From NCBI GenBank assembly GCA_947685225.1, contig CANTUV010000053.1:10711501-10775500 (forward strand): 64,000 nucleotides of DNA. The letters run 5' to 3'. The translations under genes were made by a program, and so were the position numbers. This DNA comes from Garcia nutans. Its lineage: Eukaryota; Streptophyta; Magnoliopsida; Malpighiales; Euphorbiaceae. The notes beneath the pieces are model-generated. The model made no database searches. It was not told where the DNA came from and worked only from the letters and a program-made list of their open reading frames with translations. Below, piece after piece: positions 22,689 to 34,077 of the stretch (its first letter is position 1; the number at the start of each line of letters is the position of its first letter).

Positions 22689-22995
22689 TATCATTTTTCT
22701 TTTTTCGAAAATATTTTTTTTTTCAACAACGATCCTTCGCAGTTTGGGGCCGGCGGACTAATAAATCATTTGTTGGCCTTTTAGAGCAACGCGAGTAATA
22801 TCGCCGATATGGGGTCGCTTGGCTCGTTTGCCTGAATCAGTCTCTCTCTGCAGCATATTTGAGAGCGTTGTTGTGTGGGTGAGCTTAGGATGGCATCGTA
22901 GAAAGAGGGACGAATGAGAAAGAGAATAGGCAACGGCCATTCTCAGCGTAGCAGTGAGAGGGAGAGAATAAATTAAATTTCATGCAGCGCATTAC

Positions 22996-23114
22996 TGGTG
23001 CGATCATACCAACACTAACGCACCGGATCACATCAGAACTCTGAAGTTAAACGTGCTTGGGCGAGAGTAGTACTGAGATGGGTGACCTCTTGGGAAGTCC
23101 TTGTGTTGCACCCC
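22996..23114 (+). rRNA. 5S rRNA: 5S rRNA copy 53
   Basis: G1T, G17A, C35A, C47T, C107T. Confidence 0.85.
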
Positions 23115-23422
23115 TATCATTTTTCTTTTTTCGAAAATATTTTTTTTATCAACCACGATCATTTGCAGTTTGGGGCCGGCGGATTAATAAATCATTTGTT
23201 GGCCTTTTAGATCAACACGAGTAATATCGCCGATATAGCGTCGCTTAGCTCGTTTGCCCGAATCGGTATATTTCTGCAGCAGATTTGAGAGCGGTGGTGC
23301 TTGGGCGAGCTTAGGATGACATCGTAGGAAGACGGACGAATGAGAAAGAGAATAGGCAAGCGCCATTTTCAGCGAAGCAGTGAGAGGGAGAGAATAAATT
23401 AAATTTTCTGGCAGCACATGAT

Positions 23423-23541
23423 GGGTGCGATCATACCAGCACTAACGCACCGGATCCCATCAGAACTCCGAAGTTAAACGTGCTTGGGCGAGAGTATTAC
23501 TGAGATGGGTGACCTCTTGGGAAGTCCTCGTGTTGCACCCC
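23423..23541 (+). rRNA. 5S rRNA: 5S rRNA copy 54
   Basis: G75T only. Confidence 0.9.
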
Positions 23542-23849
23542 TATCATTTTTCTTTTTTCGAAAATATTTTTTTTATCAATCACGATCCTTCGAAGTTTCT
23601 GGCCGGCGGACTAATAAATCATTTGTTGGCCTTTTAGAGTAACGCGAGTAATATCGCCGATATGGCGTCGCTTAGCTCATTTGCCCGAATCAGTATCTTT
23701 CTGCAGCAGATTTGAGAGCGGCGGTGCTTGGGCGAGCTTAGGATGGCATCATAGGAAGACGGACGAATGAGAAAGAGAATAGGCAAGCGCCATTCTCAGT
23801 GAAGCAGTGAGAGGGAGAGAATAAATTAAATTTTCTAGCAGCGCATGAC

Positions 23850-23968
23850 AGGTGCGATCATACCAGCACTAACGCACCGGATCCGATCAGAACTCCGAAG
23901 TTAAACGTGCTTGGGCGAGAGTAGTGCTGAGATGGGTGACCTCTTGGGAAGTCCTCGTGTTGCACCCC
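23850..23968 (+). rRNA. 5S rRNA: 5S rRNA copy 55
   Basis: G1A, C36G, A77G; G1A/C36G also in copy 97. Confidence 0.88.
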
Positions 23969-24275
23969 TATCATTTTTCTTTTTCCGAAAATATTTTTTT
24001 TATCAACCGCGATCCTTCGCAGTTTGGGGCCGGCGGACTAATAAATCATTTGTTGGCCTTTTAGAGCAACGCGAGTAATATCGCCGATATGGCGTCGCTT
24101 GGCTCGTTTGCCCGAATCAGTCTCTCTCTGCAGGATATTTAAGAGCGTTGTTGTGTGGGCGAGCTTAGGATGGCATCGTAGGAAGAGGGACGAATGAGAA
24201 AGAGAATAGGCAAGGGCCATTCTCAGTGAAGCAGTGAGAGGGAGAGAATAAATTAAATTTCATGCAGCGCATTAC

Positions 24276-24394
24276 TAGTGCGATCATACCAGCACTAACG
24301 CACCGGATCACATCAGAACTCTGAAGTTAAACGTGCTTGGGCGAGAGTAGTACTGAGATGGGTGAACTCTTGGGAAGTCCTCGTGTTGAACCCC
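24276..24394 (+). rRNA. 5S rRNA: 5S rRNA copy 56
   Basis: G1T, G2A, C35A, C47T, C91A, C114A. Identical set in copies 58 and 60 at 852-bp steps. Confidence 0.84.
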
Positions 24395-24670
24395 TATCAT
24401 TTTTCTTTTTCCAAAATATTTTTTTTATCAACTGCGATCCTTCGCAGTTTGGGGCCGGCGGACTAATAAATCATTTGTTAGCCTTTTAGAGCAACGCGAG
24501 TAATATCGCCGATATGGCGTCGATTGGCTCGTTTGCCCGAATCAGTCTCTCTCTGCAGGATATTTGAGAGCGTTGTTGTGGGGGCGAGCTTAGGATGGCA
24601 TCATAGGAAGACGGACGAATAAGAAAGAGAATAGGCAAGCGCCATTCTCAGCGAAGCAGTGAGAGGGAGA

Positions 24671-24701
24671 GAATAAATTAAATTTTCTGGCAGCGCATGA
24701 C
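24671..24701 (+). promoter_or_regulatory. 5S upstream promoter elements (representative copy 57)
   Basis: TATA-like taaattaa starts at -28 (24674), a GC dinucleotide lies at -12/-11 (24690-24691) and C at -1 (24701). These match the spacing of the three upstream elements described for Arabidopsis 5S genes. The same block precedes nearly every copy. A variant ending ttcatgcagcgcatta replaces tctggcagcgcatga before many copies with G1T. Confidence 0.65.
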
Positions 24702-24820
24702 GGGTGCGATCATACCAGCACTAACGCACCGGATCCCATCAGAACTCCGAAGTTAAACGTGCTTGGGCGAGAGTAGTACTGAGATGGGTGACCTCTTGGG
24801 AAGTCCTCGTGTTGCACCCC
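24702..24820 (+). rRNA. 5S rRNA: 5S rRNA copy 57, exact consensus
   Basis: Matches the array consensus at every position, so it is a good reference copy. The gene encodes the RNA of the large ribosomal subunit's central protuberance and is transcribed by Pol III from an internal control region. Helix I pairs GGGUGC with GCACCC. Helix IV is G80-U96, A81-U95, G82-C94 closing on a GUGA loop. BamHI site GGATCC at 30-35. Relative to the common angiosperm 5S (from memory) it has T24C, G56A, A80G, G81A and C95T. Confidence 0.95.
24751..24798 (+). promoter_or_regulatory. 5S internal control region (box A, IE, box C)
   Basis: Box A at positions 50-64 (agttaaacgtgcttg), IE at about 67-72 and box C at about 80-97, the sites of TFIIIA/TFIIIC recognition. 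Box A carries A56 where the common plant sequence has G. Confidence 0.7.
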
Positions 24821-24825
24821 TATCA

Positions 24826-24853
24826 TTTTTCTTTTTCCGAAAATATTTTTTTT
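24826..24853 (+). terminator. Pol III terminator T tracts (representative)
   Basis: T5 at 24826-24830, T5 at 24832-24836 and T8 at 24846-24853 follow the gene, with C and cgaaaata interruptions. Every unit has the same two- or three-step arrangement with variable tract lengths; some units fuse the first two into one long tract. Confidence 0.75.
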
Positions 24854-25127
24854 ATCAACCGCGATCCTTCGCAGTTTGGGGCAGGCGGACTAATAAATCA
24901 TTTGTTGGCCTTTTAGAGCAACGCGAGTAATATCGCCGATATGGCGTCGCTTGGCTCGTTTGCCCGAATCAGTCTCTCTCTGCAGGATATTTGAGAGCGT
25001 TGTTGTGTGGGCGAGCTTAGGATGGCATCGTAGGAAGAGGGACGAATGAGAAAGAGAATAGGCAAGGGCCATTCTCAGCGAAGCAGTGAGAGGGAGAGAA
25101 TAAATTAAATTTCATGCAGCGCATTAC

Positions 25128-25246
25128 TAGTGCGATCATACCAGCACTAACGCACCGGATCACATCAGAACTCTGAAGTTAAACGTGCTTGGGCGAGAGT
25201 AGTACTGAGATGGGTGAACTCTTGGGAAGTCCTCGTGTTGAACCCC
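25128..25246 (+). rRNA. 5S rRNA: 5S rRNA copy 58
   Basis: G1T, G2A, C35A, C47T, C91A, C114A. Confidence 0.84.
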
Positions 25247-25553
25247 TATCATTTTTCTTTTTCCAAAATATTTTTTTTATCAACTGCGATCCTTCGCAGT
25301 TTGGGGCCGGCGGACTAATAAATCATTTGTTAGCCTTTTAGAGCAACGCGAGTAATATCGCCGATATGGCGTCGATTGGCTCGTTTGCCCGAATCAGTCT
25401 CTCTCTGCAGGATATTTGAGAGCGTTGTTGTGGGGGCGAGCTTAGGATGGCATCATAGGAAGACGGACGAATAAGAAAGAGAATAGGCAAGCGCCATTCT
25501 CAGCGAAGCAGTGAGAGGGAGAGAATAAATTAAATTTTCTGGCAGCGCATGAC

Positions 25554-25672
25554 GGGTGCGATCATACCAGCACTAACGCACCGGATCCCATCAGAACTCC
25601 GAAGTTAAACGTGCTTGGGCGAGAGTAGTACTGAGATGGGTGACCTCTTGGGAAGTCCTCGTGTTGCACCCC
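25554..25672 (+). rRNA. 5S rRNA: 5S rRNA copy 59, exact consensus
   Basis: No differences from the array consensus. Confidence 0.94.
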
Positions 25673-25979
25673 TATCATTTTTCTTTTTCCGAAAATATTT
25701 TTTTTATCAACCGCGATCCTTCGCAGTTTGGGGCCGGCGGACTAATAAATCATTTGTTGGCCTTTTAGAGCAACGCGAGTAATATCGCCGATATGGCGTC
25801 GCTTGGCTCGTTTGCCCGAATCAGTCTCTCTCTGCAGGATATTTAAGAGCGTTGTTGTGTGGGCGAGCTTAGGATGGCATCGTAGGAAGAGGGACGAATG
25901 AGAAAGAGAATAGGCAAGGGCCATTCTCAGTGAAGCAGTGAGAGGGAGAGAATAAATTAAATTTCATGCAGCGCATTAC

Positions 25980-26098
25980 TAGTGCGATCATACCAGCACT
26001 AACGCACCGGATCACATCAGAACTCTGAAGTTAAACGTGCTTGGGCGAGAGTAGTACTGAGATGGGTGAACTCTTGGGAAGTCCTCGTGTTGAACCCC
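25980..26098 (+). rRNA. 5S rRNA: 5S rRNA copy 60
   Basis: G1T, G2A, C35A, C47T, C91A, C114A. Confidence 0.84.
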
Positions 26099-26405
26099 TA
26101 TCATTTTTCTTTTTCCAAAATATTTTTTTTATCAACTGCGATCCTTCGCAGTTTGGGGCCGGCGGACTAATAAATCATTTGTTAGCCTTTTAGAGCAACG
26201 CGAGTAATATCGCCGATATGGCGTCGATTGGCTCGTTTGCCCGAATCAGTCTCTCTCTGCAGGATATTTGAGAGCGTTGTTGTGTGGGCGAGCTTAGGAT
26301 GGCATCATAGGAAGACGGACGAATGAGAAAGAGAATAGGCAAGCGCCATTCTCAGCGAAGCAGTGAGAGGGAGAGAATAAATTAAATTTTCTGGCAGCGC
26401 ATGAC

Positions 26406-26524
26406 GGGTGCTATCATACCAGCACTAACGCACCGGATCCCATCAGAACTCCGAAGTTAAACGTGCTTGGGCGAGAGTAGTACTGAGATGGGTGACCTTT
26501 TGGGAAGTCCTCGTGTTGCTCCCC
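26406..26524 (+). rRNA. 5S rRNA: 5S rRNA copy 61
   Basis: G7T, C94T, A115T. Confidence 0.87.
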
Positions 26525-26831
26525 TATCATTTTTCTTTTTTCGAAAATATTTTTTTATCAACCGCGATCCTTCGCAGTTTGGGGCCGGCGGACTAATACA
26601 TCATTTGTTGGCATTTTAAAGCAATGCGAGTAATATCGCCGATATGGCGTCGCTTGGCTCGTTTGCCCGAATCAGTCTCTCTCTGCAGGATATTTGAGAG
26701 CGTTGTTGTGTGGGCGAGCTTAGGATGGCATCATAGGAAGACGGACGAATGAGAAAGAGAATAGGCAAGCGCCATTCTCAGCGAAGCAGTGAGAGAGAGA
26801 GAATAAATTAAATTTTCTGGCAGCGCATGAC

Positions 26832-26950
26832 GGGTGCGATCATTCCAGCACTAACGCACCGGATCCCATCAGAACTCCGAATTTAAACGTGCTTGGGCGA
26901 GAGTAGTACTGAGATGGGTGACCTCTTGGGAAGTCCTCGTGTTGCTCCCC
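26832..26950 (+). rRNA. 5S rRNA: 5S rRNA copy 62
   Basis: A13T, G51T, A115T. Confidence 0.87.
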
Positions 26951-27258
26951 AATCATTTTTCTTTTTTCGAAAATATTTTTTTTATCAATCACGATCCTTC
27001 GCAGTTTGAGGCCGGCGGACTAATAAATCATTCGTTGGCCTTTTAGAGCAACGCGAGTAATATCGCCGATATGGCGTCGCTTGGCTCGTTCGCCCGAATC
27101 AGTATGTTTCTGCAGCAGATTTGAGAGCGGTGGTGCTTGGACGAGCTTAGGATGGCATCGTAGGAAGACGGACGAATGAGAAAGAGAATAGGCAAGCGCC
27201 ATTCTCAGCAAAGCAGTGTGAGGGAGAGAATAAATTAAATTTTCTGGCAACACATGAC

Positions 27259-27377
27259 GGGAGCGATCACACCAACACTAACGCACTAGATCCCATCAGA
27301 ACTCCGAAGTTAAATGTGCTTGGGCGAGAGTAGTACTGAGATGGGTGACCTCTTGGGAAGTCCTCGTGTTGCACCCC
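27259..27377 (+). rRNA. 5S rRNA: 5S rRNA copy 63
   Basis: T4A, T12C, G17A, C29T, G30A, C57T. Confidence 0.84.
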
Positions 27378-27681
27378 TATCATTTTTTTTTCAAAAATAT
27401 TTTTTTTATGAACCGCAATCTTTCGCAGTTTGGGGCCGGCGGACTAATAAATCATTTGTTGGCCTTTTAGAGCAACGCGAGTAATATCGCCGATATGCCG
27501 TCGCTTGGCTCGTTTGCCCGAATCAGTCTCTCTCTGCAGCATATTTGAGAGCGTTGTTGTGTGGGCGAGATTTGGATGGCATCGTAGGAAGAGGGACGAA
27601 TGAGAAAGAGAATAGGCAAGGGCCATTCTCAGCGAAGCAGTGAGAGGGAGAGAATAATTAAATTTTCTGGCAGTGCATGAC

Positions 27682-27800
27682 GGGTGCGATCATACCAGCA
27701 CTAATGCACCGGATCCCATCAGAACTCCGAAGTTAAACGTGCTTGGGCGAGAGTAGTACTGAGAAGGGTGACCTCTTGGGAAGTCCTCGTGTTGCACCCT
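27682..27800 (+). rRNA. 5S rRNA: 5S rRNA copy 64
   Basis: C24T (the usual angiosperm base), T84A, C119T. Confidence 0.88.
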
Positions 27801-28107
27801 TATCATTTTTCTTTTTTCGAAAATATTTTTTTTATCAACAACGATCCTTCGCAGTTTGGGGCCGGCGGACTAATAAATCATTTGTTTGCCTTTTAGAGCA
27901 ACGCGAGTAATATCGCCGATATGGCGTCGCTTGGCTCGTTTGCCCGAATCAGTCTCTCTCTGCAGCATATTTGAGAGCGTTGTTGTGTGGGCGAGCTTTG
28001 GATGGCATCGTAGGAAGAGGGACGAATGAGAAAGAGAATAGGCAAGGGCCATTCTCAGCGAAGCAGTTAGCGGGAGAGAATAAATTAAATTTTTTGGCAG
28101 TGCATGA

Positions 28108-28226
28108 CGGTGCGATCATACCAGCACTAACGCACCGGATCCCATCAGAACTCCGAAGTTAAAAGTGCTTGGGCGAGAGTAGTACTAAGATGGGTGACCT
28201 CTTGGGAAGTCCTCGTGTTGCACCCC
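28108..28226 (+). rRNA. 5S rRNA: 5S rRNA copy 65
   Basis: One G of the initial GGG is missing (position 1 read as C); C57A, G80A. Same haplotype as copies 126 and 134. Confidence 0.85.
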
Positions 28227-28534
28227 TATCATTTTTCTTTTTTCGAAAATATTTTTTTTTTCAACAACGATCCTTCGCAGTTTGGGGCCGGCGGACTAAT
28301 AAATCATTTGTTGGCCTTTTAGAGCAACGCGAGTAATATCGCCGATATGGCGTCGCTTGGCTCGTTTGCCCGAATCAGTCTCTCTCTGCAGCATATTTGA
28401 GAGCGTTGTTGTGTGGGCGAGCTTAGGATGGCATCGTAGGAAGAGGGACGAATGAGAAAGAGAATAGGCAAGGGTCATTCTCAGCGAAGCAGTGAGAGGG
28501 AGAGAATAAATTAAATTTTCTGGCAGCGTATTAC

Positions 28535-28653
28535 GGGTGCGATCATACCAGCACTAACGCACCGGATCCCATCAGAACTCCGAAGCCAAACGTGCTTGGG
28601 CGAGAGTAGTACTGAGATGGGTGACCTCTTGGGAAGTCCTTGTGTTGCACACC
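28535..28653 (+). rRNA. 5S rRNA: 5S rRNA copy 66
   Basis: T52C, T53C, C107T, C117A. Confidence 0.87.
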
Positions 28654-28961
28654 TATCATTTTTATTTTTTCAAAAATATTTTTTTTATCTACCACGATCA
28701 TTTGCAGTTTGGGGCCGGCGGACTAATAAATGATTTGTTGGCCTTTTAGAGCAACGCGAGTAATATCGCCGATATGGCATCGCTTAGCTCGTTTGCCCGA
28801 ATCAGTATCTTTCTGCAGCAGATTTGAGTGCGGTGGTGCTTGGGCGAGCTTAGGATGGCATCATAGGAAGACGGACGAATGAGAAAGAGAATAGGCAAGC
28901 GCCATTCTCAGCGAAGCAGTGAGAAGGAGTGAATAAATTAAATTTTCTGGCAGCTCATGAT

Positions 28962-29077
28962 GGGTGCGATCATACCAGCACTAACGCACCGGATCCCATC
29001 AGAACTCCGAAGTTAAACGTGCTTGGGCGAGAGTAGTACTGAGATGGGTGACCTCTTGGGAAGTCCTCGTGTAACCC
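28962..29077 (+). pseudogene. 5S rRNA copy 67, 3' end deleted by 3 nt
   Basis: Consensus until position 110, then taaccc replaces the normal ttgcacccc, so the 3' strand of helix I cannot pair. Otherwise the counterpart of copy 1, where the 3' end is intact. Confidence 0.8.
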
Positions 29078-29386
29078 TATCATTTTTCTTTTTTCAAAAA
29101 TATTTTTTTTTATCAACAACGATCATTTGCAGTTTGGGGCCGGCGGACTAATAAATCATTTGTTAGCCATTTAGAGCAACGCGAGTAATAACGCCGATAT
29201 GGCGTTGCTTAGCTCATTTGCCCAAATCAGTATCTTTCTGCAGCAGATTTGAGAGCGTTTGTGCGTGTACGAGCTTAGGATGGCATCATAGGAAGAGGGA
29301 CGAATGAGAAAGAGAATAGGCAAGGTCCATTCTCAGCGAAGCAGTGAGAGGGAAAGAATAAATTAAATTTTCTGGCAGCGCATTAC

Positions 29387-29505
29387 GGGTGCGATCATAC
29401 CAGCACTAACGCACCGGATCCCATCAGAACTCCGAAGTCAAACGTGCTTGGGCGAGAGTAGTACTGAGATGGGTGACCTCTTGGGAAGTCCTGGTGTGTC
29501 ACACC
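29387..29505 (+). rRNA. 5S rRNA: 5S rRNA copy 68
   Basis: T53C, C107G, T112G, G113T, C117A; 3' end altered to gtgtgtcacacc. Confidence 0.84.
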
Positions 29506-29813
29506 TATCATTTTTGTTTTTTCAAAAATATTTTTTTTATCAACCACGATCATTTGCAATTTTGGGCCTGCGGAATAATAAATCATTTGTTGGCCTTTTA
29601 GAGCAACGCGAGTAAAATCGCCGATATGGCGTCGCTTAGCTCGTTTGCCCGAATCAGTATCTTTCTGCAGCAGATTTGAGTGCGGTGGTGCTTGGGCGAG
29701 CTTAGGATGGCATCGTAGGAAGACGGACGAATGAGAAAGAGAATAGGCAAGCGCCATTCTCAGCGAAGCAGTGAGAAGGAGTGAATAAATTAAATTTTCT
29801 GGCAGCTCATGAT

Positions 29814-29932
29814 GGGTGCGATCATACCAGCACTAACGCACCGGATCCCATCAGAACTCCGAAGTCAAACGTGCTTGGGCGAGTGTAGTACTGAGATGGG
29901 TGACCTCTTGGGAAGTCCTGGTGTGTCACACC
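29814..29932 (+). rRNA. 5S rRNA: 5S rRNA copy 69
   Basis: T53C, A71T, C107G, T112G, G113T, C117A. Shares copy 68's unusual 3' end; an extra unit compared with the window-start block. Confidence 0.84.
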
Positions 29933-30240
29933 TATCATTTTTCTTTTTTCAAAAATATTTTTTTTATCAACCACGATCATTTGCAATTTTGGGCCTGCGG
30001 AATAATAAATCATTTGTTGGCCTTTTAGAGCAACGCGAGTAATATCGCCGATATGGCGTCGCTTAGCTCGTTTGCCCGAATCAGTCTCTCTCTGCAGCAG
30101 ATTTGAGAGTGTTGGTGCGTGGGCGAGCTTAGGATTGCATCGTAGGAAGAGGGACGAATGAGAAAAAAAATAGGCAAGGGCCATTCTCAGCGAAGCAGTG
30201 AGAGGGAGAGAATAAATTAAATTTTCTGGCAGCGCATGAC

Positions 30241-30359
30241 GGGTGCGATCATACCAGCACTAACGCACCGGATCACATCAGAACTCCGAAGTTAAACGTG
30301 CTTGGGCGAGACTAGTACTGAGATGGGTGACCTCTTGGGAAGTCCTCGTGTTGCACACC
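30241..30359 (+). rRNA. 5S rRNA: 5S rRNA copy 70
   Basis: C35A, G72C, C117A; identical set to copy 3. Confidence 0.88.
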
Positions 30360-30665
30360 TATCATTTTTTTTTTCGAAAATATTTTTTTTATCAACCACG
30401 ATCATTTGCAGTGTGGGGCCGGCGGACTAATAAATCATTTGTTGGCCTTTTAGAGCAACGCGAGTAATATCGCCGATATGGCGTCGCTTGGCTCGTTTGC
30501 CCGAATCAGTATCTTTCTGCAGCAGATTTGAGAGCGGTGGTGCTTGGGCGAGCTTTGGATGGCATCGTAGGAAGAGGGACGAATGAGAAAGAGAATAGGC
30601 AAGCGCCATTCTCAGCGAAGCAGTGAGAGGGAGAGAATAAACTAAATTTTCTGGCAGCGCATTAC

Positions 30666-30784
30666 GGGTGCTATCATACCAACACTAACGTACCGGATCC
30701 CATTAGAACTCCGAAGTTAAACTTGCTTGGGCGTGAGTAGTTCTGAGATGGGTGACCTCTTGGGAAGTCCTCGTGTTGCTCCCC
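30666..30784 (+). rRNA. 5S rRNA: 5S rRNA copy 71, divergent
   Basis: G7T, G17A, C26T, C39T, G58T, A69T, A77T, A115T; identical set to copy 4. Confidence 0.82.
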
Positions 30785-31093
30785 AATCATTTTTCTTTTT
30801 TCGAAAATATTTTTTTTTATCAACCACGATCCTTCGCAGTTTGGGGCCGGCGGACTAAAAAATCATTTGTTGGCCTTTTAGAGCAACGCGAGTAACATCG
30901 CCGATATGGCGTCGCTTGGCTCGTTTGCCCGAATCACTATCTTTCTGCAGCAGATTTGAGAGCGTTGGTGCGTGGACGAGCTTAGGATGGCATCGTAGGA
31001 AGAGGAACGAATGAGAAAGAGAATAGGCAAGGGCCATTCTCAGCGTAGCAGTGAGAGGGAGAGAATAAATTAAATTTTCTGGCAGCGCATTAC

Positions 31094-31212
31094 GGGTGCG
31101 ATCATACCAGCACTAACGCACCGGATCCCATCAGAACTCCGAAGTCAAACGTGCTTAGGCGAGAGTAGTACTGAGATGGGTGACCTCTTGGAAAGTCCTT
31201 GTGTTGCACACC
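31094..31212 (+). rRNA. 5S rRNA: 5S rRNA copy 72
   Basis: T53C, G64A, G99A, C107T, C117A. Confidence 0.86.
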
Positions 31213-31519
31213 TATCATTTTTCTTTTTTCGAAAATATTTTTTTATCAACCACGATCATTTGCAGTTTGGGGCCGGCGGACTAATAAATCATTTGTTGGC
31301 CTTTTAGAGCTACGCGAGTAATATCGCTGATATGGCGTCGCTTGGCTCGTTTGCCCGAATCAGTCTCTCTCTGCAGCAGATTTGAGAGTGTTGGTGCGTG
31401 GGCGAGCTTAGGATGGCATCGTAGGAATAGGGACGAATGAGAAAGAGAATAGGCAAGGGCCATTCTCAGCGAAGCAGTAAGAGGGAGAGAATAAATTAAA
31501 TTTTCTGGCAACACATTAT

Positions 31520-31639
31520 CGGTGCAATCATACCAGCACTAACGCACCGGATCCCATCAGAAACTCCGAAGTTAAACGTGCTTGGCCGAGAGTAGTACTG
31601 AGATGGGTGACCTCTTGGGAAGTCCTTCTGTTGCACCCC
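31520..31639 (+). rRNA. 5S rRNA: 5S rRNA copy 73, 1-nt insertion
   Basis: G1C, G7A, an extra A at 42-43, G66C, C107T, G108C. Confidence 0.81.
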
Positions 31640-31947
31640 TATCATTTTTCTTTTTTCGAAAATATTTTTTTTATCAACCACGATCATTTGCAATGTTGGG
31701 CCGGCGGACTAATAAATCATTTGTTGGCGTTTTAGAACAACGCGAGTAATATCGCCGATATGGCGTCGCTTGGCTCGTTTGCCCGAATCAGTATCTTTCT
31801 GCAGCAGATTTGAGAGCGGTGGTGCTTGGGCGAGCTTAGGATGGCATCGTAGGAAGACGGACGAATGAGAAAGAGAATAGGCAAGCGCCATTCTCAGCGA
31901 AGCAGTGAGAGGGAGAGAATAAATTAAATTTTCTGGCACCGCATGAT

Positions 31948-32066
31948 GGGTGCGATTATACCAGCACTAACGCACCGGATCACATCAGAACTCTGAAGTT
32001 AAACGTGCTTGGGCGAGAGTAGTACTGAGATTGGTGACCTATTGGGAAGTCCTCGTGTTGCTCCCC
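31948..32066 (+). rRNA. 5S rRNA: 5S rRNA copy 74
   Basis: C10T, C35A, C47T, G85T, C94A, A115T; identical set to copy 89. Confidence 0.83.
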
Positions 32067-32372
32067 TATCATTTTTTTTTTCGAAAATATTTTTTTTATC
32101 AACCACGATCCTTCGCAGTTTGGGGCCGGCGGACTAATAAATCATTTGTTGGCCTTTTAGAGCAACGCGAGTAATATCGCCGATATGGCGTCGCTTGGCT
32201 CGTTTACCCGAATCAGTATCTTTCTGCAGCAGATTTGAGAGCGGTGGTGCTTGGGCGAGCTTAGGATGGCATCGTAGGAAGACGGACGAATGAGAAAGAG
32301 AATAGGCAAGCGCCATTCTCAGCGAAGCAGTGAGAGGGAGAGAATAAATTAAATTTTCTGGCAGCGCATTAC

Positions 32373-32491
32373 GGGTGCGATCATACCAGCACTAACGCAC
32401 CGGATCCCATCAGAACTCCGAAGTAAAACGTGCTTGGGCGGGAGTAGTACTGAGATGGGTGACCTCTTGGGAAGTCCTCTTGTTGCACCCC
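32373..32491 (+). rRNA. 5S rRNA: 5S rRNA copy 75
   Basis: T53A, A69G, G108T. Confidence 0.87.
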
Positions 32492-32798
32492 TATCATTTT
32501 TCTTTTTTTGAAAATATTTTTTTTATCAACCACGATCCTTCGCAGTTTGGGGCCGGCGGACTAATAAATCATTTGTTGGCATTTTAGAGCAACGCGAGTA
32601 ATATCGCCGATATGGCGTCGCTTGGCTCGTTTGGCCAAATCAGTCTCTCTCTGCAGCATATTTGAGAGCGTTGTTGTGTGGGCGAGCTTAGGATGACATC
32701 GTAGGAAGAGGGACGAATGAGAAAGAGAATAGGCAACGGCCATTCTAAGCGAAGCAGTGAGAGGGAGAGAATAAATTAAATTTCATGCAGCGCATTAC

Positions 32799-32917
32799 TG
32801 GTGCGATCATACCTGCACTAACGCACCGGATCCCATCAGAACTCTGAAGTCAAACGTGCTTGGGCGGGAGTAGTACTGAGATGGGTGACCTCTTGGGAAG
32901 TCCTCTTGTTGCACCCC
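32799..32917 (+). rRNA. 5S rRNA: 5S rRNA copy 76
   Basis: G1T, A16T, C47T, T53C, A69G, G108T. Confidence 0.85.
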
Positions 32918-33224
32918 TATCATTTTTCTTTTTTTGAAAATATTTTTTTTATCAACCACGATCCTTCGCAGTTTGGGGCCGGCGGACTAATAAATCATTT
33001 GTTGGCATTTTAGAGCAACGCGAGTAATATCGCCGATATGGCGTCGCTTGGCTCGTTTGCCCGAATCAGTCTCTCTCTGCAGCAGATTTGAGAGCGTTGT
33101 TGTGTGGGCGAGCTTAGGATGACATCGTAGGAAGAGGGACGAATGAGAAAGAGAATAGGCAAGGGCCATTCTAAGCGAAGCAGTGAGAGGGAGAGAATAA
33201 ATTAAATTTCATGCAGCGCATTAT

Positions 33225-33343
33225 TGTTGCAATCATACCAGCAGTAACGCACCGGATCACATCAGAACTCCGAAGTTGAACGTTCTTGGGCGAGAGTAGT
33301 ACTGAGATGGGTGACCTCTTGGGAAGTCCTGGTGTTGCACACC
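33225..33343 (+). rRNA. 5S rRNA: 5S rRNA copy 77
   Basis: G1T, G3T, G7A, C20G, C35A, A54G, G60T, C107G, C117A. Box A reads ttgaacgttctt. Confidence 0.82.
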
Positions 33344-33651
33344 TATCATTTTTCTTTTTTCGAAAATATTTTTTTTATCAACCACGATCATTTGCAATTT
33401 TGGGCCTGCGGAATAATAAATCATTTGTTGGCCTTTTAGAGCAACGCGAGTAAAATCGCCGATATGGCGTCGCTTAGCTCGTTTGCCCGAATCCGTATCT
33501 TTCTGCAGCAGATTTGAGAGCGGTGGTGCTTGGGCGAGCTTAGGATGGCATCGTAGGAAGACGGACGAATGAGAAAGAGAATAGGCAAGCGCCATTCTCA
33601 GCGAAGCAGTGAGAGGGAGAGAATAAATTAAATTTTCTGGCAGCGCATGAC

Positions 33652-33770
33652 TGGTGCGATTATACCAGCACTAACGCACCGGATCCCATCAGAACTCCGA
33701 AGTTTAACGTGCTTGGGCGAGAGTAGTACTGAGATGGGTGACCTCTTGGGAAGTCCTCGTGTTGCACCCC
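33652..33770 (+). rRNA. 5S rRNA: 5S rRNA copy 78
   Basis: G1T, C10T, A54T. Confidence 0.87.
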
Positions 33771-34077
33771 TATCATTTTTCTTTTTTTGAAAATATTTTT
33801 TTTATCAACCACGATCCTTCGCAGTTTGGGGCCGGCGGACTAATAAATCATTTGTTGGCATTTTAGAGCAACGCGAGTAATATCGCCGATATGGCGTCGC
33901 TTGGCTCGTTTGGCAAAATCAGTCTCTCTCTGCAGCATATTTGAGAGCGTTGTTGTGTGGGCGAGCTTAGGATGACATCGTAGGAAGAGGGACGAATGAG
34001 AAAGAGAATAGGCAAGGGCCATTCTAAGCGAAGCAGTGAGAGGGAGAGAATAAATTAAATTTCATGCAACGCATTAC

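Larger units (their letters stand above)
24276..26405 (+). repeat. 852-bp dimer higher-order repeat, about 2.5 copies
   Basis: Copies 56, 58, 60 share six variants and alternate with consensus copies 57 and 59; the spacers repeat with the same phase. Confidence 0.88.
23850..27681 (+). repeat. higher-order block A, copy 1
   Basis: Unit order matches 41699-44680: copies 55-58 with 97-100 and 61-63 with 101-103. Copies 59-60 are one extra dimer here. Confidence 0.85.
28597..31093 (+). repeat. higher-order block C, copy 2
   Basis: Matches 1-2073 unit by unit (copies 66, 67, 68, 70, 71 with 0, 1, 2, 3, 4), with copy 69 as one extra unit. A shorter related run lies at 19.2-19.9 kb. Confidence 0.85.
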
